Below are positions 38,501 to 46,642 of a DNA stretch of 64,000 nt, piece by piece. Each line of letters opens with the position of its first letter. The stretch's first letter is position 1. The notes below the pieces were generated by a model. It ran no database searches. It saw only the letters and a program-made list of their open reading frames with translations, and was not told the origin of the DNA. This stretch comes from Drosophila pseudoobscura (lineage: Eukaryota; Arthropoda; Insecta; Diptera; Drosophilidae). The position numbers were made by a program, and so were the translations under genes. The stretch covers positions 59,349,869-59,413,868 of the forward strand of contig NC_046683.1 in the NCBI RefSeq assembly GCF_009870125.1. Reading direction: 5' to 3'.

Positions 38501-41087
38501 GGATCCCATGTACCAGTACTCGCTGTCTTGGTTCCTCAATCTCTTCGTGAACACCATCCTCAAGGCCCCCAAGTCGGACAATCTGGGGGATCGGCTGAAC
38601 AACCTCAACGATTACTTCACCAAGTCCATCTACACGAACGTCTGTCGCTCTCTTTTTGAGAAGGACAAGCTCGTGATCTCGCTCGTCATGTGCCTGGGCA
38701 TCCTAGTGTCGCAGGGTCGTGTGGCGAAGAATGATCTGCTGTTCTTCCTCACAGGAGGCATTGGCTTCAAGAGTATTCCCCCGAATCCTCTCAGTTCTTG
38801 GCTCCCGGACAAGGCATGGGCAGGCGCCGTTCGTGCCACAGATCTTGCAGAGTAAGTCTTGGTGTTCAGAAAAGGCATCCCCAACTGAAAAATCTTTTCT
38901 GGTGCAGCCTCAAGAATCTCCCCGATAAACTGCAAAGCAGCAAGGATGACTGGAAGGAGTATTACGATGCAGCGAGTCCCGACCAACTGCCGCTGCCAGC
39001 GCCCCACGATACGGTCAATGAAATGCTTTATCTGATCGTCCTCAAGGCCCTACGGCCGGATAAGCTGGTGCCTGCTGTGAGGGTATGTTGCAACCCCTCC
39101 TCTCTCTCCCTCTATCTCTCTCTCTCGAGGCAGAGCCCTTGATATACCTTTATTACAGGCTTTTATTACGCGCAACCTGGACAAGTCGTTCGTGGAGCCG
39201 CCTCCCTTCGATTTGGGTGCCTCGTTTGCGGATAGCTCGCCGAAAATACCGCTGGTGTTTCTGCTCTCGCCCGGATCGGATCCCATGGCCAGCCTCTTCA
39301 TGTTCGCCAAACAACGCAACATGTACGACAAGTAAGTTAATTAACGAGATGGTGTGGAGTGGAGAGTGGCTCATATTTCCATGTTCGTGCTCCATGGAAA
39401 GGGATTCCATGGGACAGCCTGGGTGGGGGTGTCACCCTGGGAGGTGGCTTGTTTTCGATTAAGCGCGACATGTGCGCCTTGTCGATATGTGGGATGCCCC
39501 TCTACGGCCATCCATCCCTTCATCCCGGAGTATCCATTCTGGCTTTTGCTCCACCCTCCGCCCTCCTCCCAGCTTTAAAAGACAAATTTATGCTAAGCAC
39601 ATCCGCTCCTGCTCTCTGCTCTCCCGCACAGATTGAAAACCATCTCGCTGGGTCAGGGCCAGGGACCGCGGGCTGAAAAGATGATTATAGACGCGGCCCG
39701 TCACGGCCAGTGGGTCGTCCTGCAGAACTGTCACGTCGCCTTCAGCTGGATGGGCGACTTGGAGCGCATCTGCAATGACACGACCCTAACGGAAGGCGCC
39801 CACACCGACTACCGTCTGTGGTGCACATCGTATCCCAGTTCGGTCTTTCCCGTTTCGGTGCTGCAGAACTCCGTGAAGATGACAAACGAACCGCCCAAGG
39901 GTCTGCGGGCGAACATGCATCGCTCCTTCACCTCGGATCCCCTCATGCGTGACAAGTTCTTCACGAATGCCTTCCTCTTCTCGGACTCCGCCAACAAGTG
40001 CTGGCTCCGTGGCGTCTTTGCATTGGTCTTTTTCCACGCTGTCGTGCAGGAGCGACGAGAGTTTGGTCCTCTCGGATGGAATATTCCCTACGAGTTCAAT
40101 GAATCCGATTTGAAGTAAGGAAATCTAATCTGGACTATCCCCAACATATCTCCAAATGTTTCCCCTTCTTTTAGGATCTCCTTGTTGCAATTGAAGATGT
40201 TCATCATGCAGAGCCAGACCATTCCTTTCCGTGGTCATGTCTATCTCACGGGCGAGTGCAACTACGGCGGCAGAGTCACAGATGATAAGGATCGACGGCT
40301 GATCTTGTCGCTGCTGAATATGATCTACAATCCCACAACCATTGCGGAGGAAAAGTGCGTGGGACTCATCATTATCTTTTGCAATGGCTCTTAATCTGAT
40401 TTCCCCTGCCACAGCTATGCCCTATCCCAGTCTGGCAACTATCGAGTGCCTTTGAGTCCCACGCGTCTCAACTCCATTGAGTATATATCCACCTTTCCGC
40501 TCAGCCCCCAGCCGGAGGTCTACGGGTTGCATGAGAATGCGGACATCAATCGAAATGTGAAGGAAACCAATGCGGTAGGTCCCCACGGTCCCACAGTCCC
40601 ACTGGGATGCCTTCAATTTGTCTCTATGCCTTGCTTTCCCTCTCTACCAGCTCATCAGCGGCGTTCTGCTCACCCAGACCGATCTGATGGCCTCCGTGAA
40701 GGCCAGTTCTGTGGGTGGGGCCAAGGAGGATCCAGCCATAGCCATCTGCAAGCAGCTGTTGAGTCAGCTGCCGGATGAGTATGATATTGATGAGGTGTCC
40801 AAGACATATCCCGTGATCTACAGCAATTCAATGAACACTGTGCTGCGGCAGGAGCTGATACGCTTCAATCGACTGCTGTCGTACATCCGCAAGAGTTTGG
40901 TGAACGTGAGCAAGGCGGTGGTGGGGCAGATTGCGATGATACCCGAACTGGAGCGCACCCATGCCTCGATGGTCATTGGGAAGCTGCCGGCGGATTGGCT
41001 TAAGAAGAGCTACCCCTCGCTCAAGCCATTGGGCAGCTACGTGAGCGACCTACTCGCCCGGTGAGTATTTTCTTCTCTCTCTCTCTT

Positions 41088-41134
<47 letters not shown>

Positions 41135-42943
41135 CTTATATGAAGGATATGTGGTATGGGGTCCTAGACCATTTGGGCAGCCATCAATGGCATTGTATGG
41201 AGCGCTGAGCAGAGCTGAGCTCTCCTCTCCTCTCCGCTCCTCTTCCTTGGGTTCTTTTCGTTCTTTGCCTCAATTGTGCAAATATAATAAATGTATACGG
41301 CACACACAAGCATCCTGCCCCATGCCTCTGTGGTTCCTGCTTCTGCTGCTTCTGCCATTCATGGCAAAAATCTTATTTGCTTTTGACATCAAAGGACGCT
41401 GCTGCTCCTGCTGTTTGTATGCGCTCCTCTGCCAATGCTGCTGCCACTGCCACTGCCGCTGCTACTGGTGCTGCTTGTGTGTGTGCATTCCCTTTTATTA
41501 TTGTCGTCGCATGTTTAATATTTATTAATAAATTGAAAAATAAGATAACTCCATCTCTGACCGACCCACTCGTCTGACCCGCAGACTGGCCTTCTTCCAG
41601 GACTGGATAGACAAGGGCGAACCCACGGTGTACTGGATTTCGGGCTTCTACTTTACGCAGTCCTTCATCACCGGAGTCTTGCAGAACTATTCGCGCAAGA
41701 ATCGTTTCCAAATCGACATGATATTCATTGAGTTTGCGGTCACAAAGTTCGAGGTGCAAGTCAGCCAGACCCCCGAGGTGGGGGCCTACATTCGGGTAAG
41801 TTTTAATTCTCTAATTTCTCTAATTCTACGAATTGAACACTTGATTACAAATGAGTTTTGAAACATGCCAACACGCAACGTGCTACAGGAACAAAAAGAG
41901 GTCAATGATGAGACCAAGTTTATACAAGTAAGGCTAGAAAGACTACTGCTACCACTTTTGGGCACACACTTCTTATGATATATATACAATGTACAATGAT
42001 ATGTATAATGCACTAAACAAACCCATATTTACTAGAAATATTCGGGTTTTTAAATACACAATGAAATTAAATGGAATTCTCTTTCCTTTAAACATAAATC
42101 GAAATATTAATCTAAGTAGAAAATACTTAAAATATGTATAATAATATATTACATATCTAAACAATATTTTTAATTTATATCCATACAAAATATATTTATA
42201 TTAGTCTACATATTTAAATCTAAGCTTAACTATTATATTTCTCTGGGTGTAGCACCTTTGGGCACAGACTCCTTAGATCCTTAGATACGTTTGCACTGCA
42301 CCTATTCCTTAGTATCACTTCTTCCTCTTTCCCTTAAACATAAATCGAAATATTAATCTAAGTAGAAAATACTTAAAATATGTATAATAATATATTACAT
42401 ATCTAAACAATATTTTTAATTTATATACATACAAAATATATTTATTTTAGTCTACATTTTTAAATCTAAGCTTAACTCTTATATTTCTCTGGGTGTAGCA
42501 CCTTTGGGCACAGACTCCTTAGATCCTTAGATACGTTTGCACTGCACCTATTCCTTAGTATCCCTTCTGCCTCCATTAATATCGCGTTCTGTTCTATCCT
42601 CCCCTCGAAACAGGGCATCTTCATTGAGGGCGCTCGCTGGAATCGCAAGACCAAGGAGATAGATGAATCCTTCTCCAAGATACTGTTCGACACTCTGCCG
42701 GTCATCTACCTGCGTCCTGTGCTCAAGGCCCTGGAGGATATACCCCGCACCACTGGCGGGGCCGAGGCAGGAGGCGACTCCATCTACGACTGTCCCGTGT
42801 ACAAGACCAGCGAACGGCGCGGCGTCCTGTCCACTACTGGCCATTCCACCAATTTCGTGATGTACCTGCAGCTGAAGTGCTCCCGGACGCAAATGCATTG
42901 GATTAACAGGGGCACGGCCTGCCTCTGCCAGTTGGATGATTAA
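7395..42943 (+). CDS. Dhc62B: axonemal dynein heavy chain, inner arm (DNAH3/7/12 class)
   Basis: This is the force-generating ATPase of a ciliary or flagellar inner dynein arm, which in flies serves sperm tails and chordotonal cilia. I joined 52 exons; all junctions keep frame and end at TAA 42941-42943, giving 4,387 residues, slightly longer than the roughly 4,000-4,100 usual for the class. In order: tail 1-948, linker 949-1622, AAA1 with GPAGTGKT (about 1637) and FDE (1689-1691), AAA2 with GGSMGGKT (about 1920), AAA3 with GPTGTGKS (2272), AAA4 with GMGGSGRR (2632), stalk 2914-3202 with microtubule tip, AAA5, AAA6, C-terminal domain. The start is the first ATG after the TATA box. The family call is certain. 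The symbol is inferred from class and from neighbouring Rh50; Dhc36C is the alternative. Exon coordinates are in the domain entries. Oddities are a GC-AG intron, an acidic insert and a 39-nt micro-exon. Confidence 0.95.
7886..9704 (+). other. dynein intron 2 (1.8 kb)
   Basis: The donor is gtgagt after 7885 and the acceptor is the pyrimidine-rich ...ctgcccag. It contains a GGGGTGTC-type G-rich array near 8455-8510 and AT-rich DNA with a CA/TA-rich patch at 9415-9480. No additional exon with matching phase was found. Confidence 0.6.
9975..10030 (+). other. Dhc62B: candidate GC-AG intron in the dynein tail
   Basis: Exon 3 runs open through a CCA GAG G ending in phase 1, and exon 4 resumes in phase 1 at 10031 after TTTTAG. 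The only well-matched donor in the required phase is G|GCAAGT at 9975, the accepted GC-AG donor form. The result is a 56-bp intron, normal for Drosophila. GT alternatives such as GTGACA give the wrong phase. No transcript evidence is available here. Confidence 0.65.
13432..14734 (+). other. dynein intron 11 (1.3 kb)
   Basis: Non-coding. Holds CCACTCCGCCACT-like repeats 14050-14115, a CCCGG-rich patch 14270-14292 and a short GGGTTT array 14396-14423. No coding exon seen. Confidence 0.6.
16204..20321 (+). other. Dhc62B: dynein linker region (DHC_N2), exons 14-23
   Basis: Exons: 16204-16321, 16401-16548, 16611-16768, 17235-17301, 18128-19018, 19083-19187, 19271-19441, 19808-19955, 20026-20124, 20207-20321 (residues about 949-1622). 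The linker is the lever that swings over the AAA ring. Recognisable family landmarks are the KRHWDQIS stretch in exon 18, the [18 protein letters not shown] block, KCFEG at the 18/19 junction, and [19 protein letters not shown] leading into AAA1. Exon 18 is the large constitutive exon. Short introns here are 62-92 bp; longer ones carry GGCCAG (17076-17105), ATTCCT (16962-16994) and GCA (17641-17662) arrays. Confidence 0.93.
20322..21916 (+). other. dynein intron 23 (1.6 kb)
   Basis: Non-coding between linker and AAA1 exons. Holds a GGCCTGGACCTG-like array near 20690-20726, CCGTG repeats 20785-20803, a CA array 20905-20924, a DRE-like palindrome TATCGATA at 20927-20934, and a run of 19 C at 21589-21607. 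No additional exon in phase was found. Confidence 0.6.
22086..25616 (+). other. dynein intron 24 (3.5 kb) splitting AAA1
   Basis: The largest dynein intron, between Walker A and Walker B exons. It contains a GAGTGC array 22297-22322, GGAGAG-rich DNA 22895-22960, a 12-bp GGGGGCCAGGAC minisatellite 23787-23856, an AT-rich stretch 24340-24440 that resembles other AT-rich repeats in the window, a TACA array 24549-24590, and a GTCC[A/G] array 25228-25292. No exon or nested gene with defensible splice sites was found. Confidence 0.6.
23787..23856. repeat. 12-bp GC-rich minisatellite
   Basis: About five to six tandem copies of a 12-bp unit close to GGGGGCCAGGAC, the last copies identical. It makes long open frames on both strands, which explains the spurious proline/glycine-rich ORFs here. 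Confidence 0.85.
25811..28147 (+). other. dynein introns 25 and 26 (985 and 1149 bp)
   Basis: These flank exon 26 (26796-26998). The first holds CAGCTC/GCTCCT-type repeats 26280-26325 and CCGGCTGT repeats 26341-26366. The second holds GT (27398-27423), GTATCC (27442-27466), CGGCA/GGGCG-rich DNA 27510-27572 and a CCAT array 28091-28140. No further coding sequence seen. Confidence 0.6.
28944..30265 (+). other. Dhc62B: dynein AAA2 module, exon 28 and first part of exon 29
   Basis: Exon 28 (28944-29114) ends with the P-loop [12 protein letters not shown]; exon 29 (29278-30486, 403 codons) continues with [18 protein letters not shown] and the Walker B-region stretch [19 protein letters not shown], both class-typical. 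AAA2 binds but is not thought to hydrolyse nucleotide, and the single acidic residue at Walker B agrees. Exon 29 is the longest exon of the gene. Confidence 0.94.
30266..31934 (+). other. Dhc62B: dynein AAA3 module, exon 29 end to exon 33
   Basis: P-loop GPTGTGKS lies at residues 2272-2279 within exon 29. Further exons: 30563-30706, 30780-30962, 31333-31538, 31620-31934. Exon 30 has the Walker B-like [15 protein letters not shown]. Most axonemal chains read VFVDDLNMP here, so the two acidic residues are kept but the Asn of LNMP is Ala. [19 protein letters not shown] follows as expected. AAA3 is a regulatory ATPase that gates AAA1. Confidence 0.93.
32224..34092 (+). other. dynein intron 34 (1.9 kb)
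   Basis: Contains the inverted-terminus element at 32467-32865, a CA array 32929-32942, GAGCA repeats 33050-33069 and GGCAAGTAG repeats 33154-33190. The right half is unique AT-rich DNA without recognisable coding sequence. Confidence 0.6.
32467..32865. mobile_element. AT-rich non-autonomous element with inverted termini
   Basis: It starts TACACTCAGAGAAAA and ends TTTTCTCCGGGTGTA, inverted repeats of each other with two mismatches. The 399-bp interior is AT-rich, has no coding capacity and includes repeated TATTTAATTTAAATATTAAA. A second element with nearly the same termini is at 56875-57308 and end fragments occur at 42237 and 42483, so it belongs to a repeat family. The termini next to TA on both sides would allow a TA target duplication, but this is ambiguous. 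I cannot name the family. Confidence 0.6.
34627..34779 (+). other. Dhc62B: acidic, Gln/Ala-rich insert between AAA4 and stalk
   Basis: Residues about 2810-2859, within exon 36, read [16 protein letters not shown] followed by a Ser/Glu/Asp-rich run to EEDREL. Family members usually go straight from the WPEEAL helix to the helix before YVTP.YLELL, so about 45 residues look inserted. The underlying CAGGCA DNA repeat also appears in the adjacent intron at 34228-34254. Confidence 0.65.
34780..36088 (+). other. Dhc62B: dynein stalk with microtubule-binding domain, exons 36-38
   Basis: Exons: 34407-35497 (3' part), 35562-35873, 35941-36088. Coiled-coil helix CC1 begins near residue 2914 ([12 protein letters not shown]...) and CC2 near 3145 ([21 protein letters not shown]...). 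Between them lies the microtubule-binding tip with [13 protein letters not shown] and [23 protein letters not shown] and the start of AAA5 follow CC2. The exon 36 donor is the weak GTTTGT at 35498, required by phase (GAG AA|A TAC gives REKYIADRDF). Confidence 0.92.
36479..37993 (+). other. Dhc62B: dynein AAA5 module, exons 39-42
   Basis: Exons: 36479-36689, 36754-36888, 36952-37124, 37826-37993. AAA5 has no P-loop and is structural. Class-typical blocks are [49 protein letters not shown], and RNPHYPPEV joined to [12 protein letters not shown] at the exon 41/42 junction. The intron 37125-37825 carries GGACTA/CTAGTC repeats at 37337-37370 and 37448-37463 that are mutual inverted copies, plus pyrimidine-rich DNA. 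Confidence 0.93.
41061..41584 (+). other. dynein intron 49
   Basis: Opens with a CT run and a 45-bp TA array (41088-41132), followed by AGCTGAGC/TCCTC repeats and a (CTGC)-rich stretch 41398-41470. Non-coding. Confidence 0.65.
41889..41927 (+). other. Dhc62B: 39-nt dynein micro-exon, probably a cassette
   Basis: Thirteen codons ([13 protein letters not shown]) between acceptor ...gctacag and donor gtaagg, phase 0 on both sides. Exon 50 ends PEVGAYIR and exon 52 begins GIFIEGARW, which joined directly reproduce the family pattern (P.EVGvYi.GlFleGArW). Including the micro-exon inserts 13 charged residues into a conserved beta-hairpin of the C-terminal domain. Both forms keep frame, so optional splicing is inferred. 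Confidence 0.6.
42087..42578. repeat. 246-bp tandem duplication of AT-rich repeat DNA
   Basis: Two direct copies, offset exactly 246 bp (for example AACATAAATCGAAATA at 42091 and 42337; CTCTGGGTGT at 42241 and 42487), with very few differences. Each copy contains the TTTCTCTGGGTGTA end of the inverted-terminus element family, plus flanking DNA CACCTTTGGGCACAGACTCC. It lies in the last dynein intron, between the micro-exon and the terminal exon. High identity suggests a recent event. Confidence 0.9.
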
Positions 42944-43710
42944 ATGCGGGGGACGGGGGACGGGGGACCACGGGGGACGGGGGACCACGGGGGACTGGGT
43001 GTGGGATTGGTATTGGGACTGGGACTGGGAGTGGGAGTGGGCACTGGCCGGATATGCCGTACGGGTTACGATCCTTGGCACCCCGTTGCGATTCTTGGCC
43101 TGAGAATGGACTGAGGTTGGGGTTTCCGACTGTCGTCCGGCCTGGCCCGGAGACCCCATCTATATGGAGATATATTTTTGTGCATTTTTCTGTTTCGTTT
43201 TTTTTTTTATTTATCCATATACCATATACCACCTAGGAAGCCCCCAACAGAGAAGGAGAGGAGGGGGGGAGAGAGGAATCTTGTTTATTCAGTTGCCCCG
43301 TGTTTTCCACATCCGACAACTCGCAACTCGCAACTGGGCCACGGGGCACGGCACATGGGGACACCGGGACATGGGGCAGGACTGAGGCCGTTCTGCGCAA
43401 TGATGATGATGATGATGCTGATTGCCAGATATAAATTAAATATGCAGAATACTATACAGAGCAACCAAGAGGGGGGCACACATACACACATATATATTTT
43501 ATATGCGCCATTTACAAATGAATAAACGAATGAACAACACCCCCAATCGACATACTATTTGAAATGTTTACAACAAAATCCGGCCAGCATTTTCATTTAA
43601 TTCACTTTAAAGCCATTCACTAATTCTTATTACAAATCCAGACCCCCAACAGGATGTTATGGCCCCCTCTGTGGGGTTAGAGTATATGTAAAACCTACAC
43701 AATGGCCAAG

Positions 43711-43722
43711 AATAAAAATAAA
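43711..43722 (+). terminator. candidate polyadenylation signals of the dynein gene
   Basis: Two abutting AATAAA hexamers lie about 770 bp after the dynein stop. An earlier AATAAA at 43521-43526 is an alternative. Between stop and signal is a GGGGACGGGGGACCAC array (42949-42995) and a TGA/TGATGA patch near 43400. Confidence 0.5.
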
Positions 43723-43724
43723 AC

Positions 43725-44822
43725 CGAATTCCATTCTATTCTTATACAATCTCCATATCAAAATACCTTTTTGGACAGACCAAAACCACTCGAAGTTCTT
43801 GCCAAGCCATCATCTCGTCGAAAAGGTGCTCCATCATTCTGCCCCGCCAGATGGATCTCTCAGATGTGAGTGGGATTTGAAGGTGGAATGGTTGGAGAGG
43901 TTGGAGAAGGGGCCAGCCGCAATTTAGCATATCAAAAAGATTTATGGCATGCGTCGTGCTCAATTGGAGCACAAAAACATACAATTTAAATACAAAAAAA
44001 AAAAAAAAAAAAAAAATTATAAAAAAAAAAAAAAATGAAAATATGCCAAAGAGGAGGCGATCTCATCTGTTAAGTCTCTTAAATCATTCCTCTATTAATA
44101 GCCGCCTAATGGAGCGTAGCCGTAGCCGTGCGCCAAAAATAGCAATACTCGAGAGCTCTCGGCTCAACCTTCCAGTCCGTCCAGTCCAGTCCATCATAAT
44201 CATATCGTGATGCTGGCCGAACACTCTCCAACGAGCATGGCATGGCCTTAAGCACTGATCGAGAGCCCCCCCAAAAAGAAAAAAAACACACGTCCATCCA
44301 TAGCCGAACAAAATGAAGAAGCGGCGACTTCCGCTTCTAATTACCATTGATCCATGGTGGATCCATTGAATTGACACAAATCTATCAGACCTATTCATGC
44401 CACACACAATACCCCACCAGCCAGGCCCGGTCACAGCCACAGCCCCAGACGTAGGCATAAGCCGATGCAAATCGAATCTCGAGACAATCGAGAATGAATG
44501 CCAAAGCGCCCTCGACTATTGTTAGAGATTCTTCCTACGTCTCGAATCCATTTTGGCTAGTGGCTGCTCTGTTTGCTTTCGTTTTGTCTTCTGGCATGAT
44601 CATTTTTTATTTTTTTTTTATTTTTATTGGTAACCCGCGTGCTGGAGCTGGAGTTCAATTGGTGCTTGAGACACTTTTTGACAATAGCAACTAGACAATC
44701 CGAATCACTAAGCGCCCTCCCTCCATGCCCCGAAAGAAGAGGCAACAGCAACCAGCGATCCATCGATGCGGTAGTTGATTCGGCGGTGATCGGTGATCGG
44801 CGATCCGCGATCGGCGATCGGT
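43725..44822. other. intergenic region between the dynein and repeat-protein genes
   Basis: No gene seen. Contains two long A tracts (43994-44016 and 44021-44035), which could be a retroposed poly(A) tail or simple sequence, and GATCGG/GATCCGCG repeats 44784-44820 just upstream of the next promoter. Confidence 0.6.
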
Positions 44823-44837
44823 AACCGGTAACCGGTT
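44823..44837. promoter_or_regulatory. paired Grainyhead-like motifs
   Basis: AACCGGTA (44823-44830) and AACCGGTT (44830-44837) are adjacent matches to the Grainyhead core, about 95 bp upstream of the TATA box of a gene that looks cuticular. Grainyhead drives epidermal barrier and cuticle genes. Function inferred from motif and neighbour only. Confidence 0.4.
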
Positions 44838-44929
44838 TCCGCTTCTGCTCGATCTCTGCTCATCTCAAAGTGAATGGACATCGGCCGGCCAGCCGAGAAC
44901 TTTTCGCGGATCTCTGATCGGATTTTGTG

Positions 44930-44937
44930 TATAAATA
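44930..44937 (+). promoter_or_regulatory. TATA box of the repeat-protein gene
   Basis: TATAAATA, a strong consensus, 87 bp before the ATG; transcription should begin near 44960-44968. Strong TATA boxes are typical of short, highly expressed insect cuticle genes. Confidence 0.75.
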
Positions 44938-45016
44938 GTGTCGTTAGGTCTGGTTTGAAAACAGAATCAACTTTGGATTAATCTAACATACATCGTCTTG
45001 GACATCTTCTGGGAAA

Positions 45017-46385
45017 ATGGTTAGTACACCATCCTCTCCTCCTCCCGTCGACTCCTCCGATCGCAGGACTTACCTCTCCATCCTTTTGCCTCTTGCAGAA
45101 ATTCTTTGTCATTGCCTTTGCTGTGATCGCAGCTGCTTCGGCGGCCTCCATTGCCACGGATTACCTGCCCCCAGTGGACAACAACCTCGAAGCCGCCTCC
45201 GAGCAGGTCGAGCTGCCCGCCGCCGAGCAGGGTCTTCTCTCCGATGATGGATACCGCTACAAGACCGTCCGCCGCCTCAAGCTCCGCCACCGTCGTGACG
45301 TGAACGAGCTGCCCACCGCCGAGTACCTGCCCCCAGTTGAGGAAGCATCCGAGGCTGTTGCCGTCGAGACTCCTTTGGCCGATGATGGATACCGCTACAA
45401 GACTGTCCGTCGTGTGATCCGTCGCCGTCGTGACGTGAACGAGCTCCCCACCGCCGAGTACCTGCCCCCTGTGGAGGAGGCCTCTGAGGCTGTTGCCGTT
45501 GAGACTCCCCTGGCTGATGATGGCTACCGTTACAAGACTGTCCGCCGTGTGATCCGTCGCCGCCGTGATGTCAACGAGCTCCCCACCGCCGAGTACCTGC
45601 CCCCAGTTGAGGAAGCCTCTGAGTCCGTGGCTGTCGAGACTCCCCTGGCCGATGATGGATACCGCTACAAGACTGTCCGTCGTGTGATCCGTCGCCGTCG
45701 TGATGTCAACGAGCTCCCCACCGCCGAGTACCTGCCCCCTGTGGAGGAGGCCTCTGAGGCTGTTGCCGTTGAGACTCCCCTGGCTGATGATGGCTACCGT
45801 TACAAGACCGTCCGCCGTGTGATCCGTCGCCGCCGTGACGTGAACGAGCTCCCCACCGCCGAGTACCTGCCCCCAGTTGAGGAAGCCTCTGAGGCTGTTG
45901 CCGTTGAGACTCCCCTGGCTGATGATGGCTACCGTTACAAGACCGTCCGCCGTGTGATCCGTCGTCGTCGTGACGTGAACGAGCTATCCGCCGAGTACCT
46001 GCCCCCTGTGGAGGAGGCCTCTGAGGCTGTTGCCGTCGAGACTCCCCTGGCTGATGATGGCTACCGCTACAAGACTGTCCGCCGTGTGATCCGTCGCCGC
46101 CGTGACGTGAACGAGCTCCCTACCGCCGAGTACTTGCCCCCTGTGCAGGAAGCATCCGAAGCCGTTGCCGTCGAGACTCCCCTGGCCGATGATGGATACC
46201 GCTACAAGACTGTCCGTCGTGTGATCCGTCGTCGTCGTGATGTCAACGAGCTTTCCGCCGAGTACCTGCCCCCCGTGGAGGAGGCCGCTTCTGCCGTCAT
46301 CGATGTGCCTGCCGAGCAGACCATCCTGGCCAACGATGGATACCGCTACAAGACCGTCCGCCGCCTGAAGCTCCGTCGCCACTAA
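45017..46385 (+). CDS. secreted tandem-repeat protein, YLPPV/GYRYKTVRR type (probable cuticle protein)
   Basis: Two exons: 45017-45019 (only the ATG) and 45099-46385, separated by a 79-bp intron with gttagt and ttgcag ends; 429 residues. The start is chosen because MKFF plus a hydrophobic stretch ending in Ala/Ser makes a good signal peptide (about residues 1-16), and the ATG-only first exon is common in insect cuticle genes. The mature protein is nine modules of acidic YLPPV-EEASEAVAVETPLA followed by DDGYRYKTVRR and a basic cluster. The first basic cluster is KLRHRR, the next seven VIRRRR, the last KLRRH. Each of the eight internal clusters precedes DVNEL and matches a furin site. There is no chitin-binding Rebers-Riddiford domain. 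A structural extracellular protein is likely; a multi-peptide precursor is possible. No symbol assigned. Confidence 0.85.
45297..46238 (+). repeat. 135-bp coding tandem repeat
   Basis: Unit starts (codon for Asp of DVNEL) at 45297, 45432, 45567, 45702, 45837, 45972, 46104 and 46239. Spacing is 135 bp except the sixth unit, which is 132 bp because PT is replaced by a single Ser. The eighth unit diverges after EYLPPVEEA. Synonymous differences split the units into two types that largely alternate. Confidence 0.95.
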
Positions 46386-46528
46386 ACCGCCACCAGTCGA
46401 ACACCCACCGCACAGCATTTGAGAATGTCAGGGATGGGATATCCTACCCCGAAGTCCTTCCGTTGAAATCTCATCGCATAATGAAATCTAACCATAAGTC
46501 GAGCGTATTAGTACAAAAACGAATTAAC

Positions 46529-46534
46529 AATAAA
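46529..46534 (+). terminator. polyadenylation signal of the repeat-protein gene
   Basis: AATAAA 144 bp after the stop codon, followed by T-rich DNA. Gives a compact transcript of about 1.6 kb. Confidence 0.7.
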
Positions 46535-46642
46535 ATTTTTTTTCAAAAACAATCTGACTGCCCCTTTTAACTGACTCTTGGTCGTGCTCTGCGCCCTTTT
46601 CCCTGAATGGAAGAGAAAGAGAGAGAGAGCGAGAGAGTTCGT

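Larger units (their letters stand above)
38292..42943 (+). other. Dhc62B: dynein AAA6 and C-terminal domain, exons 43-52
   Basis: Exons: 38292-38851, 38908-39082, 39159-39331, 39632-40114, 40175-40354, 40415-40574, 40651-41060, 41585-41795, 41889-41927, 42614-42943. Landmarks: [21 protein letters not shown] opening exon 43, [80 protein letters not shown] and CLCQLDD at the stop. The full C-terminal beta-barrel typical of axonemal heavy chains is present. Exon 51 is an unusual 39-nt insertion. Confidence 0.94.

Noticed and set aside
45297..46238. Regularly spaced repeats that could suggest a CRISPR array
   Set aside because: Repeats are contiguous and coding, without unique spacers, in a eukaryotic gene.
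45984..46418. Antisense open frame over the repeat-protein gene
   Set aside because: Repeats with the same 45-residue period as the sense gene and starts past its stop; a shadow of the tandem array.
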